Source of the DNA: Chloroflexota bacterium
GTDB lineage: Bacteria; Vulcanimicrobiota; JAMCWD01
DNA length: 64,000 bases
NCBI GenBank assembly: GCA_023475345.1
Contig: JAMCWD010000001.1
Coordinates: forward strand, 124,001-188,000
Direction of reading: 5' to 3'
In this document: one piece after another, positions 27,159 through 36,450 of the stretch
Layout of the letters: every line of letters starts with the position of its first letter
Position numbering within the stretch: position 1 is the stretch's first letter
Translations under genes and position numbers: made by a program
Notes under the pieces: generated by a model
Database searches by the model: none
What the model saw: only the letters and a program-made list of their open reading frames with translations
What the model was told of the DNA's origin: nothing

Positions 27159-27178
27159 TCCGGCCGTATCGGGCCGGA
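27159..27178 (+). repeat. GC-rich hairpin in intergenic region
   Basis: TCCGGCC (27159-27165) and GGCCGGA (27172-27178) form a seven-base-pair stem with a six-base loop between a TPR gene and a small ORF. The downstream sequence TATTTC is only weakly U-rich, so it may be a weak terminator of the upstream gene or an mRNA-processing structure. Confidence 0.35.
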
Positions 27179-27253
27179 TATTTCAATGAATATGAACCCG
27201 GGAGGTATTTTAAGGCATCTTTAAGAAAAAAGTAACAGGCAGGTGTAATATTG

Positions 27254-27478
27254 ATGGAACTGATGAACAAGAAAACGAAAGATGCATACGAAGAAGCTTC
27301 AGAGCAGTATATGAGGGCAAGGTTGTGGCTGCTCTCCGGGATGGCAAAAAGGAAGGTTTTCGAAGCCCTTGAGAGGGCGATTTTTCTGGATGACAGGTAT
27401 CAAAGAATTATTCGCGGCGATATCCTGTTCAAGCCGCTTTACGATGATCCTTACTTCAAAAGGCTTATAGGAGATTAA
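27254..27478 (+). CDS. Small stand-alone homolog of the TPR C-terminal cap
   Basis: This is a 74-residue soluble protein without a signal peptide. It consists of about one helical hairpin (ALERAIFLDD) plus the motif FKPLYDDPYFKRLI, the same pattern that ends many large TPR proteins here (for example FKPLASNEKFKKLV and FAKVRSMPEFKKLV). TTG 27251 or ATG 27254 could start it, with AGGCAGGTG upstream. It is bracketed by a hairpin and a terminator, so it may be transcribed on its own. It could be a real small protein or the surviving end of a larger TPR gene. Its lack of export signal sets it apart from its neighbours. Confidence 0.6.
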   Translation: MELMNKKTKDAYEEASEQYMRARLWLLSGMAKRKVFEALERAIFLDDRYQRIIRGDILFKPLYDDPYFKRLIGD

Positions 27479-27512
27479 GTACCCGGCCGGGTTTATTCGT
27501 GCCGGACATTTT

Positions 27513-27537
27513 AAGGGGCATTATGTCCTCTTTTTTT
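27513..27537 (+). terminator. Probable intrinsic terminator
   Basis: AAGGGG (27513-27518) pairs with CCTCTT (27527-27532, one G-U pair), and the T-run continues to 27537. It lies 35 bases after the small ORF and before the promoter of the next gene, as expected for an end of transcription. Confidence 0.5.
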
Positions 27538-27559
27538 GTTGAATAAATTAACGTATATC

Positions 27560-27590
27560 TTGCCCGGAATTTGATTTTCTATTATATAAT
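27560..27590 (+). promoter_or_regulatory. Promoter with -10 box eight bases from the ATG
   Basis: TTGCCC (27560-27565) and a perfect TATAAT (27585-27590) with a 19-base spacer. The ATG of the large TPR gene is at 27599, so the transcript would begin at or next to the start codon. The intervening AGAGAAGC is a poor ribosome site. Confidence 0.5.
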
Positions 27591-27598
27591 AGAGAAGC

Positions 27599-30202
27599 AT
27601 GAAGAAGTATATTTTTTTGTTACTGATTCTCATATCGTTCATTTCAGCCGGATGCTCCGGAAAAACAGGGTCCGACCGGCCTGCTGATAAAATTGAGCAA
27701 GCGCAGGCGGTGGAATCTCCTGCTTCTCAGGATACAGAGCAGGGAGATACTGAAGCCGCTCCGGAGGGGGATCTGTCTTCAAAGCCTGCAAGGGAGTCTG
27801 AAGATACGGGCCAATCCGCCGGAGGCGAATTGCCGGGTCAGTCAGATGCAGCCCCGGAACCTCCGGTTACGAATTCCCCTGTAGTTCCTTCTTCATCCAT
27901 TCCTGAGCTCAAGCCCGAATTCCCGAAGTATATGCCGAAAATCAGCGGAGAAGGCAAAGCCCCCCCGGAAGAGATAAAGGAGCCGATGCTTAAGGTCATC
28001 GCCCTTACTGAGAAAGGGCAGTATGGGGCGGCTGAAAAAATTCTTAAATCTTTGCTGGCCGCTTATCCTGACCATCCCGAAGTCATGAGCCAGCTTGGGA
28101 ACCTGTTGTACATGGAGCGGCGTTATCCCGAGGCGGAAAAATATTACCTCCGGGTGCTTGAGAAGTATCCACACAATTATACGGTGCTTATAAGCCTCGG
28201 CAACCTTTACCTCCAGCAACAAAAACCCGGCAGGGCCGTGGAAATTTTCGATGACGCAGGCAGGCTCAAGCCGGGCCGCCCGGAGTCTTTTATCGGCAAA
28301 GGCAACGCGGCTGTGATTGAAAAGCAACTGGATGAAGCAAGAGTACAATTCAATAAAGCGCTTGAAGTTGACCCTCAAAACGTTGAAGCCCGCAGGCAGC
28401 TTGCAATGGTCGAGGTTATTTCGGGAAATACAGAGAAGGCCGAGAGTATTTTAAAAAAGGCACAACAGCTTCATCCGGATGACCTGGAAACATTATCGAC
28501 TCTCGGGAACCTGGCATTTAAAAAGAATGATTTTAAAAATGCCGAGGTTTATTACAGGCGTGCCGCATCTATCGCCCCGGAATATTCGCAGATCATGCAC
28601 AGCCTTGCCAATTCATTAAAGGCCCAGGGGAAGTATGGCGACGCGGAAGAAGTCTTAAACAGAGCTTTGAAATATCACCCGAACGAAACGGAAACTTATT
28701 ACCTGATCGGAGATCTCAAACTGGACGAAAATCCCGGGGAGGCCATAAAATATTTTGAAAAGGCCCTGAAATTCGATCCTAAACATCACAGGGCATTAGC
28801 GGGCATGGGATTTGCTTACTTCAAGCTGGAAGAATACGGCAATGCTGAAAAAGAATTTAAAAAGGCCATAGGGATCTCGCCGGAGACCGGCTTATACTAC
28901 TGGCGTCTCGGAGACGTTTATTTCGGAGCCGAAAATTTCAGCGCCGCCGGGAAGTCTTATCGGAGAGCTTATGAGCTTAATCCCCGGAACTACGGTTTGC
29001 TGAACTATATAGGCGATACTTATTTGAAGCGTGGAGATCAAAAAACGGCGGCCTCATATTATTTGAAAGTGCCGGATAACAGCCCGGCCAGGGTCGCTGC
29101 ATTAATCAAGCTGGGGGATGCGGCTTTTATGGGCCGCGATTATCGAAAAGCCGAAGAATATTACCTTGCCGCCCGCAAAAAAAGTCCCGGTGACAATATG
29201 GCCGTTACCTCGCTCGGGGGGCTTTATTTTGCAACGAAAGATTTTGATAAGGCGATATCCTTATTGAAAGGCGCTCTTAAAAAAGACCCGGGTTCGATAA
29301 TTATCAAAGTTACGCTCGGCGAGGCTTTTTTTGAAAAGAAAAATTTTCCGGAAGCCGAGAAAATTTATAAAGAAGTCATCAAGATGCGGGGAAACGATGT
29401 AGAGGGCTACCTGGGGCTGGGAGAAGTTTACAGGCTGTTGAGACGGTATGACAAATCTCTTGAAATGTTCAACAGAGCGTTGAAAATAGAGCCGGACCTT
29501 GCCGAGGTCCATACCCTGATCGGAGCCATTTATTACGAGCTGGGCCGCTTTAAAGAAGCGGAGAAAGAGCACAGGACGGCCGTAAAACTGAACCCCCGTA
29601 ACGAGGATGCAAGAAATGCGCTGGGCGAGGATTTGTGGGCGCTTAAACAATACGATAAGGCCGAGGAACAGTTCAAGACGGCGCTGAAAATAAACTCGTC
29701 CTACGAAGATTCCAGGATCGACCTGGGGAATTTGTATGCAAGCATCGGCAGGTTTGATGACGCCGAAAAGCAGTTCAGGGACGCGCTTAAATTGAACCCG
29801 GACTTCGGAGAAGAGTTATACGTGGGTCTGGGCAACCTGTATCTTCTCAAGGGCGATCAAAAAAAGGCCGGGGAATATTACAGGCTGGGTTGTAAAATAA
29901 ATCCATATTATGATGAGGCCAGGGTTTATATGGGGAATCTTTTGATGAAACAGGGACGTTATGATGAGGCTGAGAAGTATTACCGCAAAGCTATTGCTAT
30001 AAACCCGTACAACGATGTTGCTCATTATAAGCTTGCTCTGTTATATTCTTTACAGGGCAAAGAAAAGGCGGCACACAAAGAGTTGAAAGAGTCGGTTTCG
30101 CTGGTGGGGGCCAATGCGATGAAAGCCCGTAAGGACAGGGGATTTGAGAAGTTATCCGGCAAAAAGGAATTCTATGAAATTTTGAAGCAGGCACAGAAAT
30201 GA
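27599..30202 (+). CDS. Large TPR lipoprotein (about 21 TPRs)
   Basis: At 867 residues this is the second-largest product in the window. The signal peptide ends in ISAGC. A long Pro/Glu/Ser-rich linker (residues about 22-115) would hold the solenoid away from the membrane, and about 21 TPRs follow. The cap is KDRGFEKLSGKKEFYEIL. The repeat length is constant over long stretches, suggesting internal repeat duplication. It is the first gene of a coupled set of three to four TPR lipoproteins, with an ATGA overlap to the next. Confidence 0.88.
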   Translation: MKKYIFLLLILISFISAGCSGKTGSDRPADKIEQAQAVESPASQDTEQGDTEAAPEGDLSSKPARESEDTGQSAGGELPGQSDAAPEPPVTNSPVVPSSSIPELKPEFPKYMPKISGEGKAPPEEIKEPMLKVIALTEKGQYGAAEKILKSLLAAYPDHPEVMSQLGNLLYMERRYPEAEKYYLRVLEKYPHNYTVLISLGNLYLQQQKPGRAVEIFDDAGRLKPGRPESFIGKGNAAVIEKQLDEARVQFNKALEVDPQNVEARRQLAMVEVISGNTEKAESILKKAQQLHPDDLETLSTLGNLAFKKNDFKNAEVYYRRAASIAPEYSQIMHSLANSLKAQGKYGDAEEVLNRALKYHPNETETYYLIGDLKLDENPGEAIKYFEKALKFDPKHHRALAGMGFAYFKLEEYGNAEKEFKKAIGISPETGLYYWRLGDVYFGAENFSAAGKSYRRAYELNPRNYGLLNYIGDTYLKRGDQKTAASYYLKVPDNSPARVAALIKLGDAAFMGRDYRKAEEYYLAARKKSPGDNMAVTSLGGLYFATKDFDKAISLLKGALKKDPGSIIIKVTLGEAFFEKKNFPEAEKIYKEVIKMRGNDVEGYLGLGEVYRLLRRYDKSLEMFNRALKIEPDLAEVHTLIGAIYYELGRFKEAEKEHRTAVKLNPRNEDARNALGEDLWALKQYDKAEEQFKTALKINSSYEDSRIDLGNLYASIGRFDDAEKQFRDALKLNPDFGEELYVGLGNLYLLKGDQKKAGEYYRLGCKINPYYDEARVYMGNLLMKQGRYDEAEKYYRKAIAINPYNDVAHYKLALLYSLQGKEKAAHKELKESVSLVGANAMKARKDRGFEKLSGKKEFYEILKQAQK

Positions 30203-31830
30203 GACACTTAACAGTTTTTTTGCTGATAGCAGTAATATTTTTTTCGGCATGTTCGTCTCCGCGGGAAAGGGTCGCAACGCTTCTCAAGCAGGGAGAGGAT
30301 CTTTTATTGAATCAGAAATTCGCGGAGGCGGAGAAAAAATATCGCCAGGCTTTGAAGATTGATCCGGGCAGTGCGGACGCTTATATAGGCCTTGCCGAAG
30401 TCGGCAGGTTTACCGGGAGGCTGGATTTTGCAGAAGATATGGCAAGAAAAGGGATCATGTACCTGTCTGAAGATCCCAAGGCTTATTTTACGCTGGGATA
30501 TATACTTCTGACCCGCAAGAAATACGATGAAGCGGAAAAAATAGCCAGGACGGGCATGACGCTGCCTCCCATTCATGAAGACGGCAATATATTGCTGGGC
30601 ACCATTTATTTCGCCCAGGACAGGTACCAGGACGCGATAGATGAATACCGCAGGGCGCTGAAGAAAAACCCCCAATCCATAGAGTTGTACCGGGCGCTGG
30701 GCGAGGTATGTCTTTACGCACACCGGCCGGAAGAAGGGATCGCGGCATTCAAGGAAGGCATCGAAAAAGATCCCGATAACCCGTCCATGCACACGCTCCT
30801 CGGCGAGATTTATTACGAGACAAGGAGATACAAGGATTCCATCTCCGAGGTGGAAAAAGCTCTTAAAATTGCACCTAAGGATGCATGTACCCTGATTGAA
30901 ATGGGCGGGATCATGAATGATCTTATGCGCTACAAGGAAGCCGAGAAATGGCATAAGCGCGCCCTGGAACTTCATCCCCAGGATATAGACGCCCTTGCGG
31001 ACGCGCATCTTTATCTCGGAGAAGATTATGTCGGGCAGAAAAGATACGATGAGGCGCTGGCCGAATATAATGAGGCCCTCAGGCTTCGCCCTCATGATTA
31101 TTGCGTTCACTATGAATTGGGTGTCCTTTACACAATCCTCGGGAAATACGGCGCCGCCGAGAAGATGTTTAAAAAATCTTCCCAGATCAGGGAGAATTAC
31201 CCGGACGCTTACCTTGGCCTGGGAAATCTTTATTTGAAGCTTAAAAAATACAGGGAAGCCGAGGCCGCCTATCGCAAGGCGATTGAGGAACAGCATCATT
31301 TCGGAGAAGGATACCTGGCGCTTGCCCAGTTGTACAAGGAAGAGGGCAAAAAAGACGATATGGAAAAAGAACTGAGGCAGGCGATAAAAACAAACCCGTA
31401 CCTGGGCGAGGCGAGAATAGAACTTGCAAAATTCTATCTGGATAAAGGCCGCGAAAAAGAAGCGAAGGAAGAGTTTGAAGCTGCATTAAAAGTAAATCCC
31501 GAATACCCGCCTGTCCATGTTGTAATGGGGGAATTTCTGATAAGCAGGGGAAACTACAAAGCCGCCCTGGATCATATTAATACGGCCGTTGAGATGAACC
31601 CGGAGAGAGCGGACACTTATATCGTTATGGCCCGCGCATACAGCGGGCTTGGAGATGTCAGGAAAGCCGGAGAAGCCGTAAAGAAAGCGTTATCGCTCGA
31701 TCCGGATCTTAAGTCCGAAGTGGAAAAAGACCCGGTTCTCTCACCGCTGTTGCCCGGCGGCAGGGATATGGGAACAGGGTGTTTCCCATCGTTCGAATCG
31801 AAGACATCTTATATAGCGGGTGTCGTATGA
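30199..31830 (+). CDS. TPR lipoprotein (about 14 TPRs) with an atypical tail
   Basis: This is a 543-residue lipoprotein: a short signal ending in FSAC, then TPRs almost immediately with little linker. After the usual cap (VEKDPVLSPLL) there are about 25 extra residues (PGGRDMGTGCFPSFESK...) that look like non-repeat sequence read through to the next start codon. Both ends overlap neighbours by ATGA. The tail region also holds a small hairpin at the DNA level. Confidence 0.86.
   Translation: MRHLTVFLLIAVIFFSACSSPRERVATLLKQGEDLLLNQKFAEAEKKYRQALKIDPGSADAYIGLAEVGRFTGRLDFAEDMARKGIMYLSEDPKAYFTLGYILLTRKKYDEAEKIARTGMTLPPIHEDGNILLGTIYFAQDRYQDAIDEYRRALKKNPQSIELYRALGEVCLYAHRPEEGIAAFKEGIEKDPDNPSMHTLLGEIYYETRRYKDSISEVEKALKIAPKDACTLIEMGGIMNDLMRYKEAEKWHKRALELHPQDIDALADAHLYLGEDYVGQKRYDEALAEYNEALRLRPHDYCVHYELGVLYTILGKYGAAEKMFKKSSQIRENYPDAYLGLGNLYLKLKKYREAEAAYRKAIEEQHHFGEGYLALAQLYKEEGKKDDMEKELRQAIKTNPYLGEARIELAKFYLDKGREKEAKEEFEAALKVNPEYPPVHVVMGEFLISRGNYKAALDHINTAVEMNPERADTYIVMARAYSGLGDVRKAGEAVKKALSLDPDLKSEVEKDPVLSPLLPGGRDMGTGCFPSFESKTSYIAGVV
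31768..31789 (+). repeat. Hairpin at the end of a TPR gene
   Basis: ATGGGAA (31768-31774) and TTCCCAT (31783-31789) form a seven-base-pair stem with an eight-base loop, 38 bases before the next gene's start. It has no T-run. It may influence coupling between the two genes or be chance. Confidence 0.3.
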
Positions 31831-33656
31831 AGAGGGCCGGTCTTATATTGCTGGCTTTGACATTGTGTCTTGTTTCTTCCTGTGCCAGAAAACAGGCAAC
31901 GCTGTCGCCCGACACTTTAAAAAAAGTTGCCGTCCTTGCGGACAGGGGAGATCTTGATTCTGCAAGGGAAAGGCTGGAGTTGTTGAATAAAAATGCTCCT
32001 TTTCATCCCCAGACATTGATGGCTTACAGGGATCTGGTTACCATGCTTATCGATCAGGGAAAACAAAACGAGGCGAAATCGGTGTTCGAAGAAGCCAGGC
32101 AGATTCTCAACGAAGTAGATCCGAATACCGACCCGCTGGTTCCCGTTGTTTTAAACGATATTGCATCCCAGGCCGAGAAGATGGGCGAAAACGATCTGTC
32201 CATGGTATTATTGAAGAAAGCAAAAGACGGCGCCGTACACGGATCTTCCGAGTACGCGCTGATAGTCGGTCATATAGGACAGAGACTAAGGCTTGACGGC
32301 CGTTATTCCGAGGCGCTGCCTTATCTTTCCGGCGCCATTAAGGCATCTAAAAAGGGAAATTTACAGCCCCAGGAACAGGCGAGGCTCATGCACGATTATG
32401 CCGAAACGCTGCGAGCGGCGGGCATGTTTAAAGAATCCGGGCAGGTTTTCGAGGAAGCGTTGAAAATAAGAAAAAGCGGGGACCCCAATTTATATGCCAC
32501 CATGCTTAACGACTACAGCGCATACCGGCAGGATATCGGAGACTATGCCGGTGCGGAGAAAGCCGCTCTTGAAGCGGTAAAGATTCATCGGGAGCATCTT
32601 GCCGAAGAAAATCCCGACATAAGCCGGGATAAGATTAACCTGGCTGAAGTTGCACTTTTTATGGGAAGGTATAAAGAAGCCCTGGATCTTGCCGGATCGG
32701 CAAACGGGAACTTTGAAGAAAACAGCCCGGATAAATCCTCCGCATTGAATATCATGTCCCATGCACTGAAGGAACTGGGCCGCCTTGAAGATTCCAGGAC
32801 CGCCGCAATTAAGGCTTTGAAGATAAGGCAGGAAAGCCTGGGACAGGATCACCCGGAAGTTGCCGTTATTATGAATACTTATGCAGGGTCGCTGTGCGCA
32901 CTCGGGGACTATGGCGAGGCGGAGAAGATCCTGAAAAAAGCCGTCAGTATAAGAAATTCCGGTGTTACCGGGGGAGACCCGTTGATGTGTTCGCTTGAAA
33001 GCCAGCAGGCGGAAATTTTATTTACCGGCGGGAAGAAGGAAGAGGCGGAGAAGCTGCTCCGGAAGGCTATTGGAGACGCGGAGAAAATTCTTGGACCATG
33101 CCACCCCGAGACCACCACCATGAGGTTCCAGCTTGCACGGGTGTTAAAAGAACGGGGAAATTACGAAGAGGCATCCGCCTTGATTGAAAGAGTCCTTAAG
33201 GAAAGGGAATCTGCGCTGGGCAAGAATCACCCCGATTACGCCGTGGCATTGATTGGAAAGGCCGATATTATGACAGCAGAGGGGCAGGAAGATCTTGCCG
33301 AAAAGGAACTGGAGAAAGCGTCCGATATAAGAGAAAAAGCTCTCGGCAAAGATGATCCCCAGATGGCGGCCATTCTCCTTGCCAAGGCGGACCTGCTTGA
33401 AAAGAAAGGCGAATATACCAAAGCTCTTAATCTTGTCCGGCAGGCTTATGCGGCCAGAATTAAAATGCTTCCGAAAAATCATCCCGATATAGTCACTGCG
33501 ATCATCCGTATCGGGGACATAGAAAAAAGAATGGGCAAAAATGAAGAAGCTCTCAAGGCATATAACCGGGCGCTTGAAAAGTGTGATAAAAATAATGAAG
33601 TCATGATAAAATCGATAAAAGGCAGGATAAAAAATATTGGAGATTTAAATGCCTGA
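31827..33656 (+). CDS. Kinesin-light-chain-type TPR lipoprotein
   Basis: This 609-residue lipoprotein (lipobox VSSC) is built of about 42-residue TPRs of the kinesin-light-chain type, recognisable by repeated ALGKNHPDYA, SLGQDHPEVA and LPKNHPDIV turns (Pfam TPR_10/TPR_12 style). These longer TPRs differ from the 34-residue TPRs of the preceding genes and are often found in bacterial scaffold or signalling proteins. The ATG at 31827 overlaps the upstream stop. It is followed 21 bases later by a related, larger gene. Confidence 0.86.
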   Translation: MKRAGLILLALTLCLVSSCARKQATLSPDTLKKVAVLADRGDLDSARERLELLNKNAPFHPQTLMAYRDLVTMLIDQGKQNEAKSVFEEARQILNEVDPNTDPLVPVVLNDIASQAEKMGENDLSMVLLKKAKDGAVHGSSEYALIVGHIGQRLRLDGRYSEALPYLSGAIKASKKGNLQPQEQARLMHDYAETLRAAGMFKESGQVFEEALKIRKSGDPNLYATMLNDYSAYRQDIGDYAGAEKAALEAVKIHREHLAEENPDISRDKINLAEVALFMGRYKEALDLAGSANGNFEENSPDKSSALNIMSHALKELGRLEDSRTAAIKALKIRQESLGQDHPEVAVIMNTYAGSLCALGDYGEAEKILKKAVSIRNSGVTGGDPLMCSLESQQAEILFTGGKKEEAEKLLRKAIGDAEKILGPCHPETTTMRFQLARVLKERGNYEEASALIERVLKERESALGKNHPDYAVALIGKADIMTAEGQEDLAEKELEKASDIREKALGKDDPQMAAILLAKADLLEKKGEYTKALNLVRQAYAARIKMLPKNHPDIVTAIIRIGDIEKRMGKNEEALKAYNRALEKCDKNNEVMIKSIKGRIKNIGDLNA

Positions 33657-33676
33657 CATTGCAAGGACGGAGAGAA

Positions 33677-33734
33677 TATCAGCAAAGCAAGACAAATTTA
33701 TATATGTTTTTTAATTTGTCTTGCTTTGCTGATA
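33677..33734. repeat. Perfect 22-bp inverted repeat over a gene start
   Basis: Arms 33677-33698 and 33713-33734 are exact reverse complements and the loop is 14 bases (33699-33712, AT-rich). The right arm encodes part of a lipoprotein signal peptide (ICLALLI, just before TGC). The left arm occupies the place where the start codon and first residues should be. In RNA it would make a very stable hairpin. There is no T-run after the stem, so it does not look like an intrinsic terminator. It may be an inverted duplication that overwrote the normal start, a regulatory hairpin, or an assembly artefact. Confidence 0.9.
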
Positions 33735-36389
33735 ACCGGTTGTTCCGGCAATAAAAACAGGACGGCGCAGCTTCGAGTGCGGCCTGCAAACGTAAGTATT
33801 GAAGATGATAGTAAATTTGACAACCTTATGAAAGAAGCCAGGAGGGCGGGCGATCCCGGCGCGGGGCTTAAAAAGTCGCTGGAAGCGGTTGAATTCGGGA
33901 GCAAGCTTTATCCTTCAGATCACCTGAACATGGCGAATGCATACAGGCAGGCGGCCGATTTCGCACAACAGGCAGGGCGGCAGGATCTGGCTTTACAAAA
34001 TTGGAGAGCGGCGCTTCCCATAATTATCAAGATAAAAGGCAAGAATGATATGGATGTTGGGGTTCTTTTGAATAATATAGCCGGCGCCGAATGTTCGGCC
34101 GGCAACTACAACGAGGCCGAAGCTTTATATGGCAGGGCTATCGGCATTTCAAAAAAATTGGGGGGGAGAGACAAGAAGCAGCTTGCGGTAAGCTTTGCAG
34201 ATCTTGCCTCATGCCTGGAAGCGCAGGGAAAGAAAGCGCAGGCCGTCCCGTATTACAGGGATGCTTTAAAAATTTATGAGAACTTGTTGGGGCTTGACAG
34301 TCCCGAAGTTAATTATTCAAGAGAAAATCTTGCAAATGTATTGTTATCAACGGGTGATATAAAAAATGCGGTTTCATTACTTGATCAGGTACTTGCATTC
34401 CGCACGAGAAACGGTTCCCTGGCATCGCCCGAGGGATTGAACCTCCTGGAATTTCTTGCAGAGCTGAAATTGAAGCTGGGCGAACAGGAAAATGCGGCGG
34501 GATTATTGAGAAACGCCGAAAAGCTGGCAGGCAAAAAAGATAAGGAAAGGCTTGCCCGGGTCAAGCACAGCCTTGCCCGCATTTACGAATCCGCCGGAAA
34601 AATCAGCGAGGCGGAAGATCTGTATGTCCAGTCTATCTCGATAAGGCAGACCTACCTCCCGCCGGACGATCCTGAAACACAGCAGGCTATTCAGGAGCTT
34701 GCTTCCCTTTACAGGGAAAAAGGGAAGCCTGAAAAAGCAAAAAAGTTGGAGTCGGGATTAACTGCTGATGAAAACCCCCAGTCTCTCAATTACAGGGCCG
34801 AGCTTTTGATGAATAAAGGAGACATTAAAGGCGCGGAACAGTATTATCTCAAAGCCTTGAAAATGCAGGAAGAATCGGGAGTGGCCGGGGAGGCACTGAC
34901 GGTTACTTTAAACAATGTCGGCTCTTTTTACAGTGTTATCGGGAACTATGATAAAGCCGAGGAATATCTTTTAAAATCCAATAAGATAATAAGAAATTCC
35001 CTGGGGGAGTCCCGTCCCCAGCTTGTGAGCAACCTGTACAGCCTGGCCGAAATCAGGCAGGCAAAGGGAGATTATAAGAAAGCAGAAAAAACAACCGCTG
35101 AAGCCGTCGGGCTTGCAAAAAAATTTATGGGAGAGGGAAACTCTCTTGTCGCCGCAGGCTATAACGGCCTGGGCGAGCTTGCTTATGATATGGGCGATTT
35201 TGAAAAATCGATGAAGCTTTATAATAAGGCGCTTGAAATAGATACAAAAATATCGGGCGAGGAACACCTGGATACCGCAAGGGATTATATAAGCATCTCG
35301 GTAGTTTTCAGAACATTGGGCCAGTATGATAAGGCCGAGGATTATATAAGCAGGGGCCTTACAATAAGGAAAAAATTTCTGCCGGAAAAACACCCCGATG
35401 TCGCCGTAGCCATGAACGGCCTGGCGATGTTGTATCGTATCAGGGGGAGATACGATAAGGCCGCGCCTTTGATCCAGGAATCGCTGAGCATATTGAATGA
35501 GACACTGGGTTCGGATCACCCGGAAACCGCCTCTGTGTTAAATAACCTCGCCGCTTTACAATATGCGCTGGGCTATTACGAAAAATCGCAAGAAACAGCC
35601 CAACGGGCTTTGAACATTGCAAGGAGCAAGCTGGGGTCGAGCCACCCGGAAACGGCGACAAACTTGAATACTCTTGGAGCGTTATACCTTGCCAGGGGGG
35701 AGTATTCGAAGGCGGAGGAGATGTTCCGGAAGGCGCTCAAGGCCGATATGGAAACGTTCAGCGGCTCCCATCCCGAGATAACACGGGACAAAAACGATCT
35801 TGCTTCCTTATTGATAGAAACCGGCAAGCTTGACGAAGCGGAGAAATTAATGAGACAGGTAATGAAAGCGGATGCTTCACTTTCCAGGGAACATCCCGAC
35901 AGGGCAAGGGACTTGATCGTAAGAGCCAGGCTGGAGGAAGCCAGGGGCCATAAGGAAAAAGCCCTGGAGTTCAATCGAGAGGGCCTGGAAATCCAGAAAA
36001 AATCGCTGGGGCCGGGTCACCCGGAGGTTCTGACGACTGAAAATACGATAGCTTCGCTGATCGGGAAAAAAGGCGATTTTGAAAATGCGAAAAATATGCT
36101 TTTGAAAATTCTGGAAGAGCGCAAAAAAATATTCGGCGAAAAACATCCCCAGGTTGCGGCGACATACGAAGAATTGGGAGTATTGGAATACGGACAGAAA
36201 AATTATAAAGCCGCCGAAGATTATGCCGGAAAATCTCTTGAAATCCTTCAGAGTGTCATGGGAGATTCGTCCCCCCGCCTTTCTTCGTGCTGGGAACTCC
36301 TGGGCAAGATCTATGAAACTACCGGCAGGAAAGACGAAGCCGGCAGGGCCAGGAAAAAAGCCGGGGAGCTGAAAGAAAGCAAGAAATAA
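33678..36389 (+). CDS. Large kinesin-light-chain-type TPR lipoprotein with no canonical start codon
   Basis: This is about 903 residues if read from 33678. The frame encodes a convincing lipoprotein signal (SKARQIYICFLICLALLITGC) preceded by GGAGAG at a normal distance, but the codon in the start position is ATC. No ATG, GTG or TTG occurs in frame until TTG 33726, which would leave only MLITGC as a leader. About 20 TPRs of roughly 42 residues follow (repeated HPEVA, HPDVAVAMNGLA, HPETASVLNNLA turns), with some 34-residue ones. It is paralogous to the gene just upstream. The start lies inside a perfect inverted repeat. Possible readings are a rare ATC start, a damaged start, or a T-run error restoring the out-of-frame ATG at 33704. 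Confidence 0.75.
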   Translation: MSKARQIYICFLICLALLITGCSGNKNRTAQLRVRPANVSIEDDSKFDNLMKEARRAGDPGAGLKKSLEAVEFGSKLYPSDHLNMANAYRQAADFAQQAGRQDLALQNWRAALPIIIKIKGKNDMDVGVLLNNIAGAECSAGNYNEAEALYGRAIGISKKLGGRDKKQLAVSFADLASCLEAQGKKAQAVPYYRDALKIYENLLGLDSPEVNYSRENLANVLLSTGDIKNAVSLLDQVLAFRTRNGSLASPEGLNLLEFLAELKLKLGEQENAAGLLRNAEKLAGKKDKERLARVKHSLARIYESAGKISEAEDLYVQSISIRQTYLPPDDPETQQAIQELASLYREKGKPEKAKKLESGLTADENPQSLNYRAELLMNKGDIKGAEQYYLKALKMQEESGVAGEALTVTLNNVGSFYSVIGNYDKAEEYLLKSNKIIRNSLGESRPQLVSNLYSLAEIRQAKGDYKKAEKTTAEAVGLAKKFMGEGNSLVAAGYNGLGELAYDMGDFEKSMKLYNKALEIDTKISGEEHLDTARDYISISVVFRTLGQYDKAEDYISRGLTIRKKFLPEKHPDVAVAMNGLAMLYRIRGRYDKAAPLIQESLSILNETLGSDHPETASVLNNLAALQYALGYYEKSQETAQRALNIARSKLGSSHPETATNLNTLGALYLARGEYSKAEEMFRKALKADMETFSGSHPEITRDKNDLASLLIETGKLDEAEKLMRQVMKADASLSREHPDRARDLIVRARLEEARGHKEKALEFNREGLEIQKKSLGPGHPEVLTTENTIASLIGKKGDFENAKNMLLKILEERKKIFGEKHPQVAATYEELGVLEYGQKNYKAAEDYAGKSLEILQSVMGDSSPRLSSCWELLGKIYETTGRKDEAGRARKKAGELKESKK

Positions 36390-36396
36390 GATTGCC

Positions 36397-36425
36397 TTGC
36401 CGGGGAAATTTCCTTGTTGTATAAT
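36397..36425 (+). promoter_or_regulatory. Sigma70-type promoter for the U32-like cassette
   Basis: TTGCCG (36397-36402), exactly 17 bases, then a perfect TATAAT (36420-36425). The GTG start at 36451 has GAGGT eight bases upstream. This marks a new transcription unit after the TPR run. Confidence 0.6.
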
Positions 36426-36450
36426 GTATAAGATTTTGAGGTCTTAAACC

